Source: Sulfurospirillum arcachonense DSM 9755
GTDB lineage: Bacteria; Campylobacterota; Campylobacteria; Campylobacterales; Sulfurospirillaceae
Reading direction: 5' to 3'
Assembly (NCBI RefSeq): GCF_000597725.1
Contig: NZ_JFBL01000004.1
Coordinates: forward strand, 118,821 to 182,820
Length of the DNA: 64,000 nt
The notes beneath the pieces are model-generated. The model saw nothing but the letters and a program-made list of their open reading frames with translations, was not told the origin of the DNA and made no database searches. Made by a program: the position numbers and the translations under genes. This document shows, in pieces, positions 42,846-50,853 of the stretch. Each line of letters opens with the position of its first letter. The first letter of the stretch is position 1.

Positions 42846-43027
42846 ATGAATCCTTTTGTCTATAATCATAATATATCTAGATTAAATAACTCTTAAAAAA
42901 ATAAAGTTGATATTGTGTGTTAAAAAAAATTGAATAAATCAATTTAAGATTTTTTTTAGCAAAAATCTTATTATTTTGGATTATAATTTTAAATAAAAAG
43001 ATTTTTGTTATCATAGGAGAGCTAAAA

Positions 43028-43456
43028 GTGGAGATAAAATCTAATAAAGAGTTAGTACGTTTATATTATGAAGAGTTATGGAATGAAAAGAAACTAGAAT
43101 ATATCGATATTCTTTTTGATGATAATATAACATTTAGAGGTTCAATGAATATTGAGACTAAAGGTAAAGATGGCTTTTTACAATATTTAAATAATGTAGC
43201 AGCAGGAATTCCTGATTTATATCATGGTGTAGAAGTTATGGTATGTGAAAAAGATAGAATTGCTGCTCGTGCAATCTACAATGGAAGACACTCAGGAAAA
43301 TTATTTGGGCTTGAGCCAACGGGCAAAACGATAAGATTTAATGGAGCATCTTCTTTTAAATTTAAAGATGGAAAAATCGTTGATATTTGGGTTTTAGGTG
43401 ATTTAATGAATCTACAAAAACAATTAAATGTATTAGATATGAGGAATGTAATGTGA
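43028..43456 (+). CDS. SnoaL-like small-fold protein
   Basis: The protein has 142 residues from GTG with RBS (aggagag). ELVRLYYEELWNEKKLEYIDILFDDNI, then GKDGFLQYL and GKTIRFNGASSFKFKDGKIVDIWVLGDL, fit the SnoaL/ester-cyclase branch of the NTF2-like fold. The activity is unknown. Its stop overlaps the start of the next gene (ATGTGA), so they form a pair. Confidence 0.8.
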   Translation: MEIKSNKELVRLYYEELWNEKKLEYIDILFDDNITFRGSMNIETKGKDGFLQYLNNVAAGIPDLYHGVEVMVCEKDRIAARAIYNGRHSGKLFGLEPTGKTIRFNGASSFKFKDGKIVDIWVLGDLMNLQKQLNVLDMRNVM

Positions 43457-43689
43457 ATTCGGTTATATATGAACTTCGTGCACATGATGTTAGAGAAGAA
43501 GATATAGAGTTAATTATACAAAGAGTCAAAAATAGACTTTCAGAAGAAAATTTAGACATAGAACTTCAAAAATTAGGTTATAAGAAAATTTTTACAGTTG
43601 ATTATGATGGTTCAGACTACGATGAATATGATGAGTACGATGACTTTGAATTAATAAAAAGACCAAGAAATAATAGTTATGAGGATTAA
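43453..43689 (+). CDS. Small protein with an acidic repeat tail
   Basis: The protein has 78 residues from GTG, overlapping the SnoaL-like stop. The N-terminal 45 residues are helical (EEDIELIIQRVKNRLSEEN); the C-terminus has an Asp/Tyr/Glu-rich stretch (DYDGSDYDEYDEYDDFE) before a short basic end. The acidic tail could bind metal or a basic partner. No family recognised. Confidence 0.65.
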   Translation: MNSVIYELRAHDVREEDIELIIQRVKNRLSEENLDIELQKLGYKKIFTVDYDGSDYDEYDEYDDFELIKRPRNNSYED

Positions 43690-43805
43690 ATAGTATAGAT
43701 AACTTATAGCGTTAATAATAATTAAATAAATATCAAAAGAATTTTATTAATTTTAAAATACTATAATTGATTTTAGTAGGTTACATTTTTTATAAGGAGT
43801 CTGCT

Positions 43806-45179
43806 ATGAGAATTGAAAAAGATACTATGGGTGAAGTAGAGGTTCCTGTTGATGCTCTTTGGGGAGCACAAACAGGAAGAAGTCTTATGAATTTTCATAT
43901 CGGTAAAGAGATAATGCCAAAAGGTATTATCCACTCTTTTGCCATATTGAAACGTTCAATTGCTATTGTAAATAATAAATTAGGAAAACTTGAAGATGAA
44001 AAAACACGAGCTATAGTTTTAGCTTGTGATGAAGTACTAGAAAATCTTCATGCAAAAGAATTTCCTCTTAGTGTATGGCAAACAGGGAGTGGCACTCAAA
44101 CAAATATGAATGTAAATGAAGTGGTGGCAAATTTAGCTACTAAGATACTTGGTGGAGACTTTAAAAAGAAAAAACTAATCCATCCAAATGATGATGTCAA
44201 TATGTCACAAAGCTCTAATGATACTTTTCCAACAGCAATGCATGTAGCTGCTATTTTAGCAGTAGAAGATAAATTGCTTCCAAAATTAATATCTTTAAAA
44301 CAGACCCTAGAGCAAAAAGCACAAGAGTATAAAGATGTAGTAAAGATAGGACGTACCCATCTTCAAGATGCAACTCCTCTTAGTGTAGGACAAGAGATAA
44401 GCGGTTGGGCAGAGATGCTTCAAAAATCTGAAGAGATGATAAAAATGTCTTTGTTACATGTAAGAGAATTGGCACTTGGTGGCACTGCAGTTGGAACGGG
44501 GCTTAACGCTCATCCAAAGCTTGGAGTTATGGTGGCTGAAGAGATAAGTCGCTTTACATGTAAAGAGTTTATAACCGCACCAAATAAGTTTCATGCCCTT
44601 ACTAGTCATGATGCATTGGTATTTTCTCATGGAGCATTAAAAGCATTGGCTGCAGATTTGATGAAAATAGCTAATGATGTCAGATGGTTAAGTAGTGGAC
44701 CAAGATGTGGTATAGGGGAGTATAAAATCCCTGCAAATGAGCCAGGAAGTTCTATCATGCCAGGTAAAGTAAATCCAACTCAAGCAGAAGCAGTGACTAT
44801 GGTTACATGTCAAGTATTTGGAAATGATACAACCATAGCGATGGCTGCAAGTCAAGGTAATTTTGAACTCAATGTTTTTAAACCAGTTCTTATAAATGCT
44901 TACTTGCAATCCGTAAAACTTTTAGGCGATGTGATGAGGTCTTTTAATGAAAATTGTATTGTTGGACTAGAGCCAATTCAAGAAAAGATTGATTTTAATC
45001 TTCATAACTCTTTGATGTTAGTAACTGCACTCAATCCTCATATAGGATATGAAAATGCAGCTAACATAGCAAAAAATGCACATGAAAAGGGTATAAGCTT
45101 AAAAGAGTCTGCTATGGAGTTTAATCTTTTAAGCGAAGAGGAGTTTGATGAAATCATCAATCCCCAAGATATGATATAA
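43806..45179 (+). CDS. fumC: Class II fumarate hydratase
   Basis: The protein has 457 residues: WQTGSGTQTNMNVNEV, MSQSSNDTFPTAMH, GRTHLQDATPLSVGQE and the signature GSSIMPGKVNP. It converts fumarate and malate in the TCA cycle without an iron-sulfur cluster. The frame opens at 43767, but the ATG at 43806 with AAGGAG gives the normal start. A perfect 32-bp palindrome covers its stop codon. Aspartase has similar motifs, but GSGTQTNMN and length fit FumC. Confidence 0.95.
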   Translation: MRIEKDTMGEVEVPVDALWGAQTGRSLMNFHIGKEIMPKGIIHSFAILKRSIAIVNNKLGKLEDEKTRAIVLACDEVLENLHAKEFPLSVWQTGSGTQTNMNVNEVVANLATKILGGDFKKKKLIHPNDDVNMSQSSNDTFPTAMHVAAILAVEDKLLPKLISLKQTLEQKAQEYKDVVKIGRTHLQDATPLSVGQEISGWAEMLQKSEEMIKMSLLHVRELALGGTAVGTGLNAHPKLGVMVAEEISRFTCKEFITAPNKFHALTSHDALVFSHGALKALAADLMKIANDVRWLSSGPRCGIGEYKIPANEPGSSIMPGKVNPTQAEAVTMVTCQVFGNDTTIAMAASQGNFELNVFKPVLINAYLQSVKLLGDVMRSFNENCIVGLEPIQEKIDFNLHNSLMLVTALNPHIGYENAANIAKNAHEKGISLKESAMEFNLLSEEEFDEIINPQDMI

Positions 45180-45204
45180 CTCTTTACATGTAAAGAGTTA
45201 TATC
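45173..45204. terminator. Perfect 32-bp palindrome between fumC and the CDF gene
   Basis: The sequence from gatataac through the centre ACATGT to gttatatc is an exact palindrome of 32 bases. It spans both stop codons: the fumC TAA (45177-45179) and the CDF TAA (45198-45200 on the other strand). As RNA it would fold into a nearly loopless hairpin in either direction, with few T residues after. A bidirectional terminator is likely; it also contains the TTACATGTAA motif seen elsewhere. Confidence 0.75.
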
Positions 45205-46148
45205 TCCCATTCTAATTGAAAAGTAGAGTGGGTTATGTTGTAGTCGTGTTCTAGTTTATGATTTATTTTCTCTATTAGACTTTGGTGATTATCTAAGTGA
45301 GAATTTTTTATCTTTATGTGCGCTGTGATGTTAAACATATCTTGTGTGATTTCCCATACATGTATATCATGAATATCGAGTATATTTTCATCAATATTAA
45401 GAATAAAACTTTCTAACTCTTGGATATTGACAGGCGAGCTTTCTAAAAGAGTATTTGTAGAGTCTTTTAAAACACCATATGCCCATTTACCAATCACAAC
45501 AGCAACTAGAAGAGCAAGAAGTATATCTATAAAATACCAATTTGTATAATAAATAACAATATATCCTATGATAATAGCAACAGAAGATAAAGCATCAGCA
45601 AGCATATGCATAAATGCTGACTTTAGATTGATGTTTTCTTTATCACCTTGCATTAATATAAAGCCAGTGATAATGTTGACCACAAGTCCGATGATAGCTA
45701 CAATCATTGAAATTTTTAAATCAATCGTCGTTGGATTTAAAAACCTCTCAACTGCTTCATAAAGAATCCAAACAATAGATAATACAATAGTAATTCCATT
45801 GATAAAAGCAGCAAGAACTTCGATACGATAATAACCAAAAGTTTTTTCAATCGGTGCTTTTTTACTTGCAATTACAATAGCTACAAGAGAAATTATGAGT
45901 GCAAATGAGTGTGTAAACATATGAATAGCATCACTTATTAATGCTAAAGAGTTTCCTATAAAACCAGCTATAAACTCTATAATCATTGTTACAAAAGTTA
46001 TAGCTAGAGCTATTTTTAAAACTTTTTTATCTTGTCCTCTATGATCGTGTGAATGTCCATGATCATGTTCGTGGTCGTGGTCATGATGGTGGTGATGAAC
46101 TTTTATGCGGGGTTTATGCTCATGTTTTCCATAATTACAATTTTCCAT
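45198..46148 (-). CDS. Cation diffusion facilitator metal exporter
   Basis: The protein has 316 residues: a His/Asp-rich N-terminus (HHHHHDHDHEHDHGHSHDH, about residues 17-35), six membrane helices and a C-terminal cytosolic domain. Metal-site motifs are HMFTH (HxxxH) in one helix and HMLAD (HxxxD) in another; other family members often have HxxxD in both. Such CDF proteins export Zn, Co, Ni or Fe by proton exchange. The neighbouring CsoR/RcnR-type repressor suggests Co/Ni. ATG 46148 is preferred to TTG 46160, which lacks an RBS. Confidence 0.92.
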   Translation of the reverse strand: MENCNYGKHEHKPRIKVHHHHHDHDHEHDHGHSHDHRGQDKKVLKIALAITFVTMIIEFIAGFIGNSLALISDAIHMFTHSFALIISLVAIVIASKKAPIEKTFGYYRIEVLAAFINGITIVLSIVWILYEAVERFLNPTTIDLKISMIVAIIGLVVNIITGFILMQGDKENINLKSAFMHMLADALSSVAIIIGYIVIYYTNWYFIDILLALLVAVVIGKWAYGVLKDSTNTLLESSPVNIQELESFILNIDENILDIHDIHVWEITQDMFNITAHIKIKNSHLDNHQSLIEKINHKLEHDYNITHSTFQLEWEI

Positions 46149-46149
46149 T

Positions 46150-46449
46150 TTATTTTCCAAATACTTTTATAATTTCAAGTAGATTATCTACTTGTGCTTC
46201 AGCTTCTATGCTATTTCCGCTCTTTATTTTTTCTACTAAATGACCTTTAGCAAAGTGTTCAACATAAGAGTTTATCATACCATTGAGTGCCCCTTTGACC
46301 GCTGTTAGTTGTCTAACGACTTCATAAGGATCTTCATCAAATCTATTGTTTTCATCTGTAATATTTACTTTAATAGAGTTTATTTGTCCTGATATTCTAT
46401 TGATTCTATTGATCAATTTTTTTCTCTCTACATCACAGCAATATGCCAT
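46150..46449 (-). CDS. CsoR/RcnR family metal-responsive repressor
   Basis: The protein has 99 residues, all helical, with LINRINRISGQINSIK, VRQLTAVKGALNGMINSYVEHF and GHLVEKI, as in the CsoR/RcnR/FrmR family. The cysteine normally at about position 35 is replaced (DEDPYEVV), while two cysteines are at the N-terminus (AYCCD) and histidines are at the usual later sites. The metal or inducer set may therefore differ. It is followed by the CDF gene and preceded by a G6-tract operator, so it probably represses this operon. Confidence 0.9.
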   Translation of the reverse strand: MAYCCDVERKKLINRINRISGQINSIKVNITDENNRFDEDPYEVVRQLTAVKGALNGMINSYVEHFAKGHLVEKIKSGNSIEAEAQVDNLLEIIKVFGK

Positions 46450-46463
46450 AAAATTTCCTTTAA

Positions 46464-46487
46464 TATAGTATAGGGGGGTATAGTATA
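46464..46487 (-). promoter_or_regulatory. G6-tract operator of the CsoR/RcnR-family repressor
   Basis: TATAGTATA-GGGGGG-TATAGTATA-like sequence lies 15 bases upstream of the repressor ATG. A run of six G/C flanked by TA-rich arms is the hallmark site of RcnR/FrmR/CsoR repressors. It likely controls the repressor-exporter operon. Confidence 0.75.
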
Positions 46488-46542
46488 GTAAGTTAAATAA
46501 AAAAAAGCTGAAGAGATTTATATAACAATATAATTTGTATGT

Positions 46543-46902
46543 TTAAAGTGATTTTTTGATTATATCGATAAATTTTTCAAATGATGGTAAATTTAAATTT
46601 GCTTCTCTTTGTTTTTTGCCCCACATAGGCTCTGGAAAGTATGAGTCTTCTTCAAATCTTGCCATTACATGTATATGCAAGTGAGGAAGATAATTGCCAA
46701 ACATAGCAATATTTACTTTTTTAGGATTGTAATACTCTATCATTTTCGTTTCTATGAGCAACATTGCATCAAGTAACATTGTTCTTGTTTTCGTATCGCA
46801 TTCACTTAATTCTTTGTATTTTATATGTGGAAATATTTTTAGCCATGGAATTTCTGATTTTTCTATTTCCACGTAATATGTTTCATTTTCATAAATTTTC
46901 AT
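46543..46902 (-). CDS. HIT family hydrolase-like protein
   Basis: The protein has 119 residues with LPHLHIHVMARF, the HIT motif (H-x-H-x-H), and the usual N-terminal region. HIT proteins bind nucleotides and hydrolyse or transfer nucleotidyl groups; the substrate is unknown. The ATG at 46902 with AAGGA upstream is used rather than the longer frame at 46944. It overlaps the upstream radical SAM gene by 14 bases, suggesting a shared operon. Confidence 0.9.
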   Translation of the reverse strand: MKIYENETYYVEIEKSEIPWLKIFPHIKYKELSECDTKTRTMLLDAMLLIETKMIEYYNPKKVNIAMFGNYLPHLHIHVMARFEEDSYFPEPMWGKKQREANLNLPSFEKFIDIIKKSL

Positions 46903-47749
46903 TAAATCTATCCTTAAAAGTGCATTTTTGGCATAACTCTTCATATGCTATATTGTTTTTAAAATTTTTTTGTATTTTTTTAACTCTTTGAGTTTCTAAA
47001 ATATCTTCTAAGCTATTTGTATGTAAGTTTCCAAGCTCTATTATACCATCTCCATCAAGACAACAAGGCACGATTCTTCCATCTGCTAAGATAGCTATTT
47101 GTGAAGATAATCCATGACAAAAATTATGAGAAAAGTGGGAGCTTTGAAGAGAAGGCCACTCAAAATAACTATCAAAGTGTAAGAGTATTTTTTTATCTAG
47201 TCTGAATGATTTTGGAGGATTTATGAGTAAGTCTTTAGGAAACTTGATTTTAAAATATTTTTCTAATCTATCAAATATTTGTTTGTTATAAGAGTTTTCA
47301 CTTCCTTTGTCATCTAAATTCCAAAGTCTAAGATTTATAAAAATATCTTCATTGACTCTATTTTGACAAAGTGAAAAAATACCAGACATATACTCTTCAA
47401 ATGTTTTTTTAGTAGAGTTTTTATTAAAACTATTGAGTGAAATATTTATCTGTTTTAAACTAGGATGAAAAATATTGCTATGCTGGTTTAAGTAGTAACC
47501 ACTAGTTGTTATCATAACTTTAAATCCGTGTTTATACGCTAAGTCCAAATACATATTGATATTAGTAAGAATAAGTGGATCACCCATTACATGTAAAGCA
47601 ATTTCTTTAGTGTAAGGTGAGAGTTGGTAAAGAACTTTTTCAAAGAAGTCTAATTTCATAGTGTGTGTAGGGTTTATTTTTGTTGGACAAAAATTACATT
47701 CTAATCCACATATATTTGTAATTTCTACATAAGCTCTATAAAATTTCAT
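46889..47749 (-). CDS. Radical SAM/SPASM-type enzyme
   Basis: The protein has 286 residues: the radical SAM cluster motif CGLECNFC (residues 14-21; CxxxCxxC), followed by HVMGDPLI and a C-terminal cysteine-rich region (CHGL, VPCCLDGDG, CQKC) of the SPASM type, which probably binds a second cluster. Reaction and substrate are unknown; a peptide or small-molecule modification is possible. No precursor-peptide gene is apparent nearby. The HIT gene overlaps its end. Confidence 0.88.
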   Translation of the reverse strand: MKFYRAYVEITNICGLECNFCPTKINPTHTMKLDFFEKVLYQLSPYTKEIALHVMGDPLILTNINMYLDLAYKHGFKVMITTSGYYLNQHSNIFHPSLKQINISLNSFNKNSTKKTFEEYMSGIFSLCQNRVNEDIFINLRLWNLDDKGSENSYNKQIFDRLEKYFKIKFPKDLLINPPKSFRLDKKILLHFDSYFEWPSLQSSHFSHNFCHGLSSQIAILADGRIVPCCLDGDGIIELGNLHTNSLEDILETQRVKKIQKNFKNNIAYEELCQKCTFKDRFNENL

Positions 47750-47831
47750 CTATTTCCTTTAGATGAAATAATAGCTAAAAGGCTCTTTTGATATAATGAA
47801 AAAAAATTTTATATAAAAATCAAGGAATTTT

Positions 47832-49004
47832 GTGAAAAGTAGTTTATTTTTATTTATATGTAGTATAGTTTTTTTAGGATGCAGTACGAGTGATTATCAA
47901 TCACTAGCACGTGCAGCTGTAAGTAAAAATCCAAATGCAATTTTAAAAAGTTATGCAACGACTAAAGGAGTACAATATGCTTCAAATCCAAAAAGTTTGG
48001 AAAAAGATTTAAAATCAATAGATAAAAATATTGGTGAATTGTTTGCTGTTTTAACTGGTGAAGTTTCAAAAAAATGGGGTAAAAAAAATGTTAAAACACC
48101 AAGTAAAAAAGAGTATGTCAAGTATATGCAAAACTATAAAAGTAGGGCTTTAGTAGATTTTGATAAAGGAATCATCAGAGTCGAAACACTCGATAGCAAA
48201 AAAAGTTTAAAAACTGCAATAGTGACAACACTGTTACTTCCTGAAGATCCTAGAAGTGCAGATCTTTTTAGCTCAAATAGTGTTAAATTAGGAAGTACTC
48301 CTTATCTTTTGGGCGAAGTAAAAGATGACCAAAATAAAAACATACGCTACTCTTGGAGAGCAAATAGATATGCAGATATTCTTTTAAAGACAAAGTATAA
48401 AACACAAAACATACAAAAAGATGCAAAGAATACTAAAGTTCATTATGTTGAGTTTCCTATGGTGAAAGACCATGCAAGTGTACGGGTGGCAAAATTTAAG
48501 CCATATGTACAAAAGTATGCAAAAAAGTTTAGTGTAAGTGAAAATTTAATATACGCCATTATAAAAACAGAAAGTAATTTTAATCAGTTTGCAGTGAGTG
48601 GTGCAGGAGCTTATGGTTTGATGCAAATAGTTCCAAAAAGTGCAGGACGTGATGCTTACAAGTTTGTTAAAGGAAAAACTTGGACACCTTCAAAGTCATA
48701 TTTATTTGAAGCAAAGAACAATATAGAATTGGGAAGTGCTTATATCAATATAATAGATAAAAAATATTTAGCAGGGATAAACAATCCAATTTCAAAAGAG
48801 TATTGTGTTATAAGTGCATACAATACTGGAAGTGGAAATGTTTTAAAGACTTTTCATAAGGATAGAAATAGTGCAAAAAAAGCTATTAATGCATCAAAAC
48901 CAAATAGTGTATATTCAAAACTTAGAACAAGTCTTCCATATGCTGAGACTAGAAGATATTTAAAAAAAGTTGTAGATTATAAGAAAGATTTTGTAAACCT
49001 TTAA
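47832..49004 (+). CDS. MltC-like lytic murein transglycosylase lipoprotein
   Basis: The protein has 390 residues from GTG with AAGGAA upstream. A lipoprotein signal (LFLFICSIVFLGC, Cys17), a DUF3393-type N-terminal domain, and a C-terminal SLT domain with TESNFNQFAVSGAGAYGLMQIVP (catalytic Glu in ESNF) and AYNTG are present, as in MltC. It cleaves peptidoglycan from the outer membrane. Length matches the family (about 360-390). Confidence 0.92.
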   Translation: MKSSLFLFICSIVFLGCSTSDYQSLARAAVSKNPNAILKSYATTKGVQYASNPKSLEKDLKSIDKNIGELFAVLTGEVSKKWGKKNVKTPSKKEYVKYMQNYKSRALVDFDKGIIRVETLDSKKSLKTAIVTTLLLPEDPRSADLFSSNSVKLGSTPYLLGEVKDDQNKNIRYSWRANRYADILLKTKYKTQNIQKDAKNTKVHYVEFPMVKDHASVRVAKFKPYVQKYAKKFSVSENLIYAIIKTESNFNQFAVSGAGAYGLMQIVPKSAGRDAYKFVKGKTWTPSKSYLFEAKNNIELGSAYINIIDKKYLAGINNPISKEYCVISAYNTGSGNVLKTFHKDRNSAKKAINASKPNSVYSKLRTSLPYAETRRYLKKVVDYKKDFVNL

Positions 49005-49013
49005 ACAATAAGC

Positions 49014-50852
49014 TTAAAATAAAATATCTATATCATTGTTTTTTAAAAGTTTTTGTTCAAATTGAACTACTTTGTTTCTGCCTGTCTCTTTTGCTTCATA
49101 TAAAGCAATATCTGAATATTTGATGGCTTTCCAAATAGAATTAGCATCAGTAGGATAGATGGAGCTTCCTACACTAAGAGTTTTACTAAATGTTTTTCCA
49201 TTTTCCATAGTAATAATCTTTTTTTCAAAGTTAGTGCGAATTTTTTCAGCTATTTCTATAATTTGTGCATGATTACAATTGTAAAGTAAAATCAAAAATT
49301 CTTCTCCACCAAATCTAAAAGCAATATCTGATTTTCTTATAGATGTTTTTAAAATTTCTGCTAGTTCTTTTATTACAATATCTCCAACATCGTGTCCATA
49401 GGTATCATTGACTACTTTAAAGAAGTCTATATCTATCATAAGAATTCCATAATGAATATCATTTCTTTCTGCTTGAGCAATAGCTTTTTCTATATATTCA
49501 TCTAAATATTTTCTATTAAAAAGACCTGTTAAAGGGTCTGTATTAGAAGATATTTTTAAAATTTCTGTTAAATTTTTGCTTACTATTTCAGGACGAGCTT
49601 CATTAATATAATCTTTAAATTGCCCAATTCTTTTTTTAGCTTTTTCTATTATTTTACGCTCATTAGTCCCTATTTTGATTATAAGTTCTAAGTCATTACT
49701 AATAACATAAGGAACACACAAATAGTGTTTAAATTTGTTGAAACACTGGTCACATATGTCTGTAAACGTACCAGAATCTACGGCTTGTTTTGTTCTCAGT
49801 GCTCTACATGTAGGGGATATTTCAGAAATAGTTTTTTCATAGGTAGAAAAGACTATTTTAGGACCAGAAGTACTTTTTTTATTAGCTTCTACGATAATAA
49901 AATCTTTTAATTTGAATCTTTCTTGTAAAATAACACCGATTCTTTTATATATTTGCATGTTGTTTTCGTCAAGTTCAATAGTTTTTTTAAATTCGTGTAT
50001 AGCTGAAATTTCATTAATAAGCATTTTGAGTTCTATTAATATATCTCGCTTCCCTGTTTTTCTAAAAGTTAAAAAACTGTCAACAGTCTTTTCTATTTCT
50101 AAAAGAGCATCTTGAATTTTGTCAAGTAGAGAGTTTATTCCAAAGGTGACATTTTTATACTCTTCTCGATCGCTTACAGTTTTTACTCTTTTTGAATAAT
50201 TACCTTCTTTTGCTTCTTCCATTACAGAGGTAATTGAACTAAAAAGACTTAATAAAGGATTCATAGATCTATTGATTATGTAAAAGACGATAAGCATCAT
50301 AAACGTAGAAATAACTATTATAACGAGTGATATGGATAGCCCATTGGAACGTATATCACTTATATCTATTACCATACTAACTGTGCCTAAAACATCACCT
50401 TCTTTTGCATCATGGCAATGCATACAATTTGGATTTCCAACTTGAGAGGCTATATAAGGCATTGTTACCCTAAGTTTAGCTTGAGTTGAGTTTTCTAAAA
50501 ATTTTTTATATATTTTGCCAGAATTCATAACTTCAGTTTCAATAGAGTCTTTTTTTCTCTCTTTATTTAACCCTTTTCCAAACTGTTTTTCAAGATCAGT
50601 ACTTCTTGTTAGCCATAGTGATTCAATATTTGGTAATTTTTCTATTTTTTTAAGAAAATATGCTCTATTTTGCATAGTCCCATTGACCATTTGTGAAGTG
50701 AGACCAGTTTTTATAAGTTCAGCAGCTATTTCAGCTTTTTCTTCAGCACCTTTTGTCCCCATAGTTCTCATATTTACAATAGTAAATATAAGCAATATCA
50801 TATATGAAATAAAAATCGACCCCAGAATTACAAGAGTTAACTTTTTTTTCAT
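49014..50852 (-). CDS. Haem-sensor diguanylate cyclase with a cysteine-rich GAF-like domain
   Basis: The protein has 612 residues: membrane helix (5-27), a periplasmic DUF3365/Tll0287-like part with haem motif CMHCH at 143-147, a second membrane helix (about 172-194), HAMP-like region, a GAF-like domain with four cysteines (349, 367, 370, 379), and a GGDEF domain with GGEEF at 515-519 and inhibitory site RKSD (506-509). Two possible redox sites, one on each side of the membrane, suggest redox- or gas-dependent cyclic di-GMP synthesis. It ends the minus-strand run glmS-this gene, two bases apart, and may share glmS transcription. Confidence 0.9.
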   Translation of the reverse strand: MKKKLTLVILGSIFISYMILLIFTIVNMRTMGTKGAEEKAEIAAELIKTGLTSQMVNGTMQNRAYFLKKIEKLPNIESLWLTRSTDLEKQFGKGLNKERKKDSIETEVMNSGKIYKKFLENSTQAKLRVTMPYIASQVGNPNCMHCHDAKEGDVLGTVSMVIDISDIRSNGLSISLVIIVISTFMMLIVFYIINRSMNPLLSLFSSITSVMEEAKEGNYSKRVKTVSDREEYKNVTFGINSLLDKIQDALLEIEKTVDSFLTFRKTGKRDILIELKMLINEISAIHEFKKTIELDENNMQIYKRIGVILQERFKLKDFIIVEANKKSTSGPKIVFSTYEKTISEISPTCRALRTKQAVDSGTFTDICDQCFNKFKHYLCVPYVISNDLELIIKIGTNERKIIEKAKKRIGQFKDYINEARPEIVSKNLTEILKISSNTDPLTGLFNRKYLDEYIEKAIAQAERNDIHYGILMIDIDFFKVVNDTYGHDVGDIVIKELAEILKTSIRKSDIAFRFGGEEFLILLYNCNHAQIIEIAEKIRTNFEKKIITMENGKTFSKTLSVGSSIYPTDANSIWKAIKYSDIALYEAKETGRNKVVQFEQKLLKNNDIDILF

Positions 50853-50853
50853 T

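Noticed and set aside
46960..47760. A precursor peptide gene for the radical SAM enzyme
   Set aside because: No short frame with an RBS and a Cys-, Gly- or core-like repeat is seen close to the gene.
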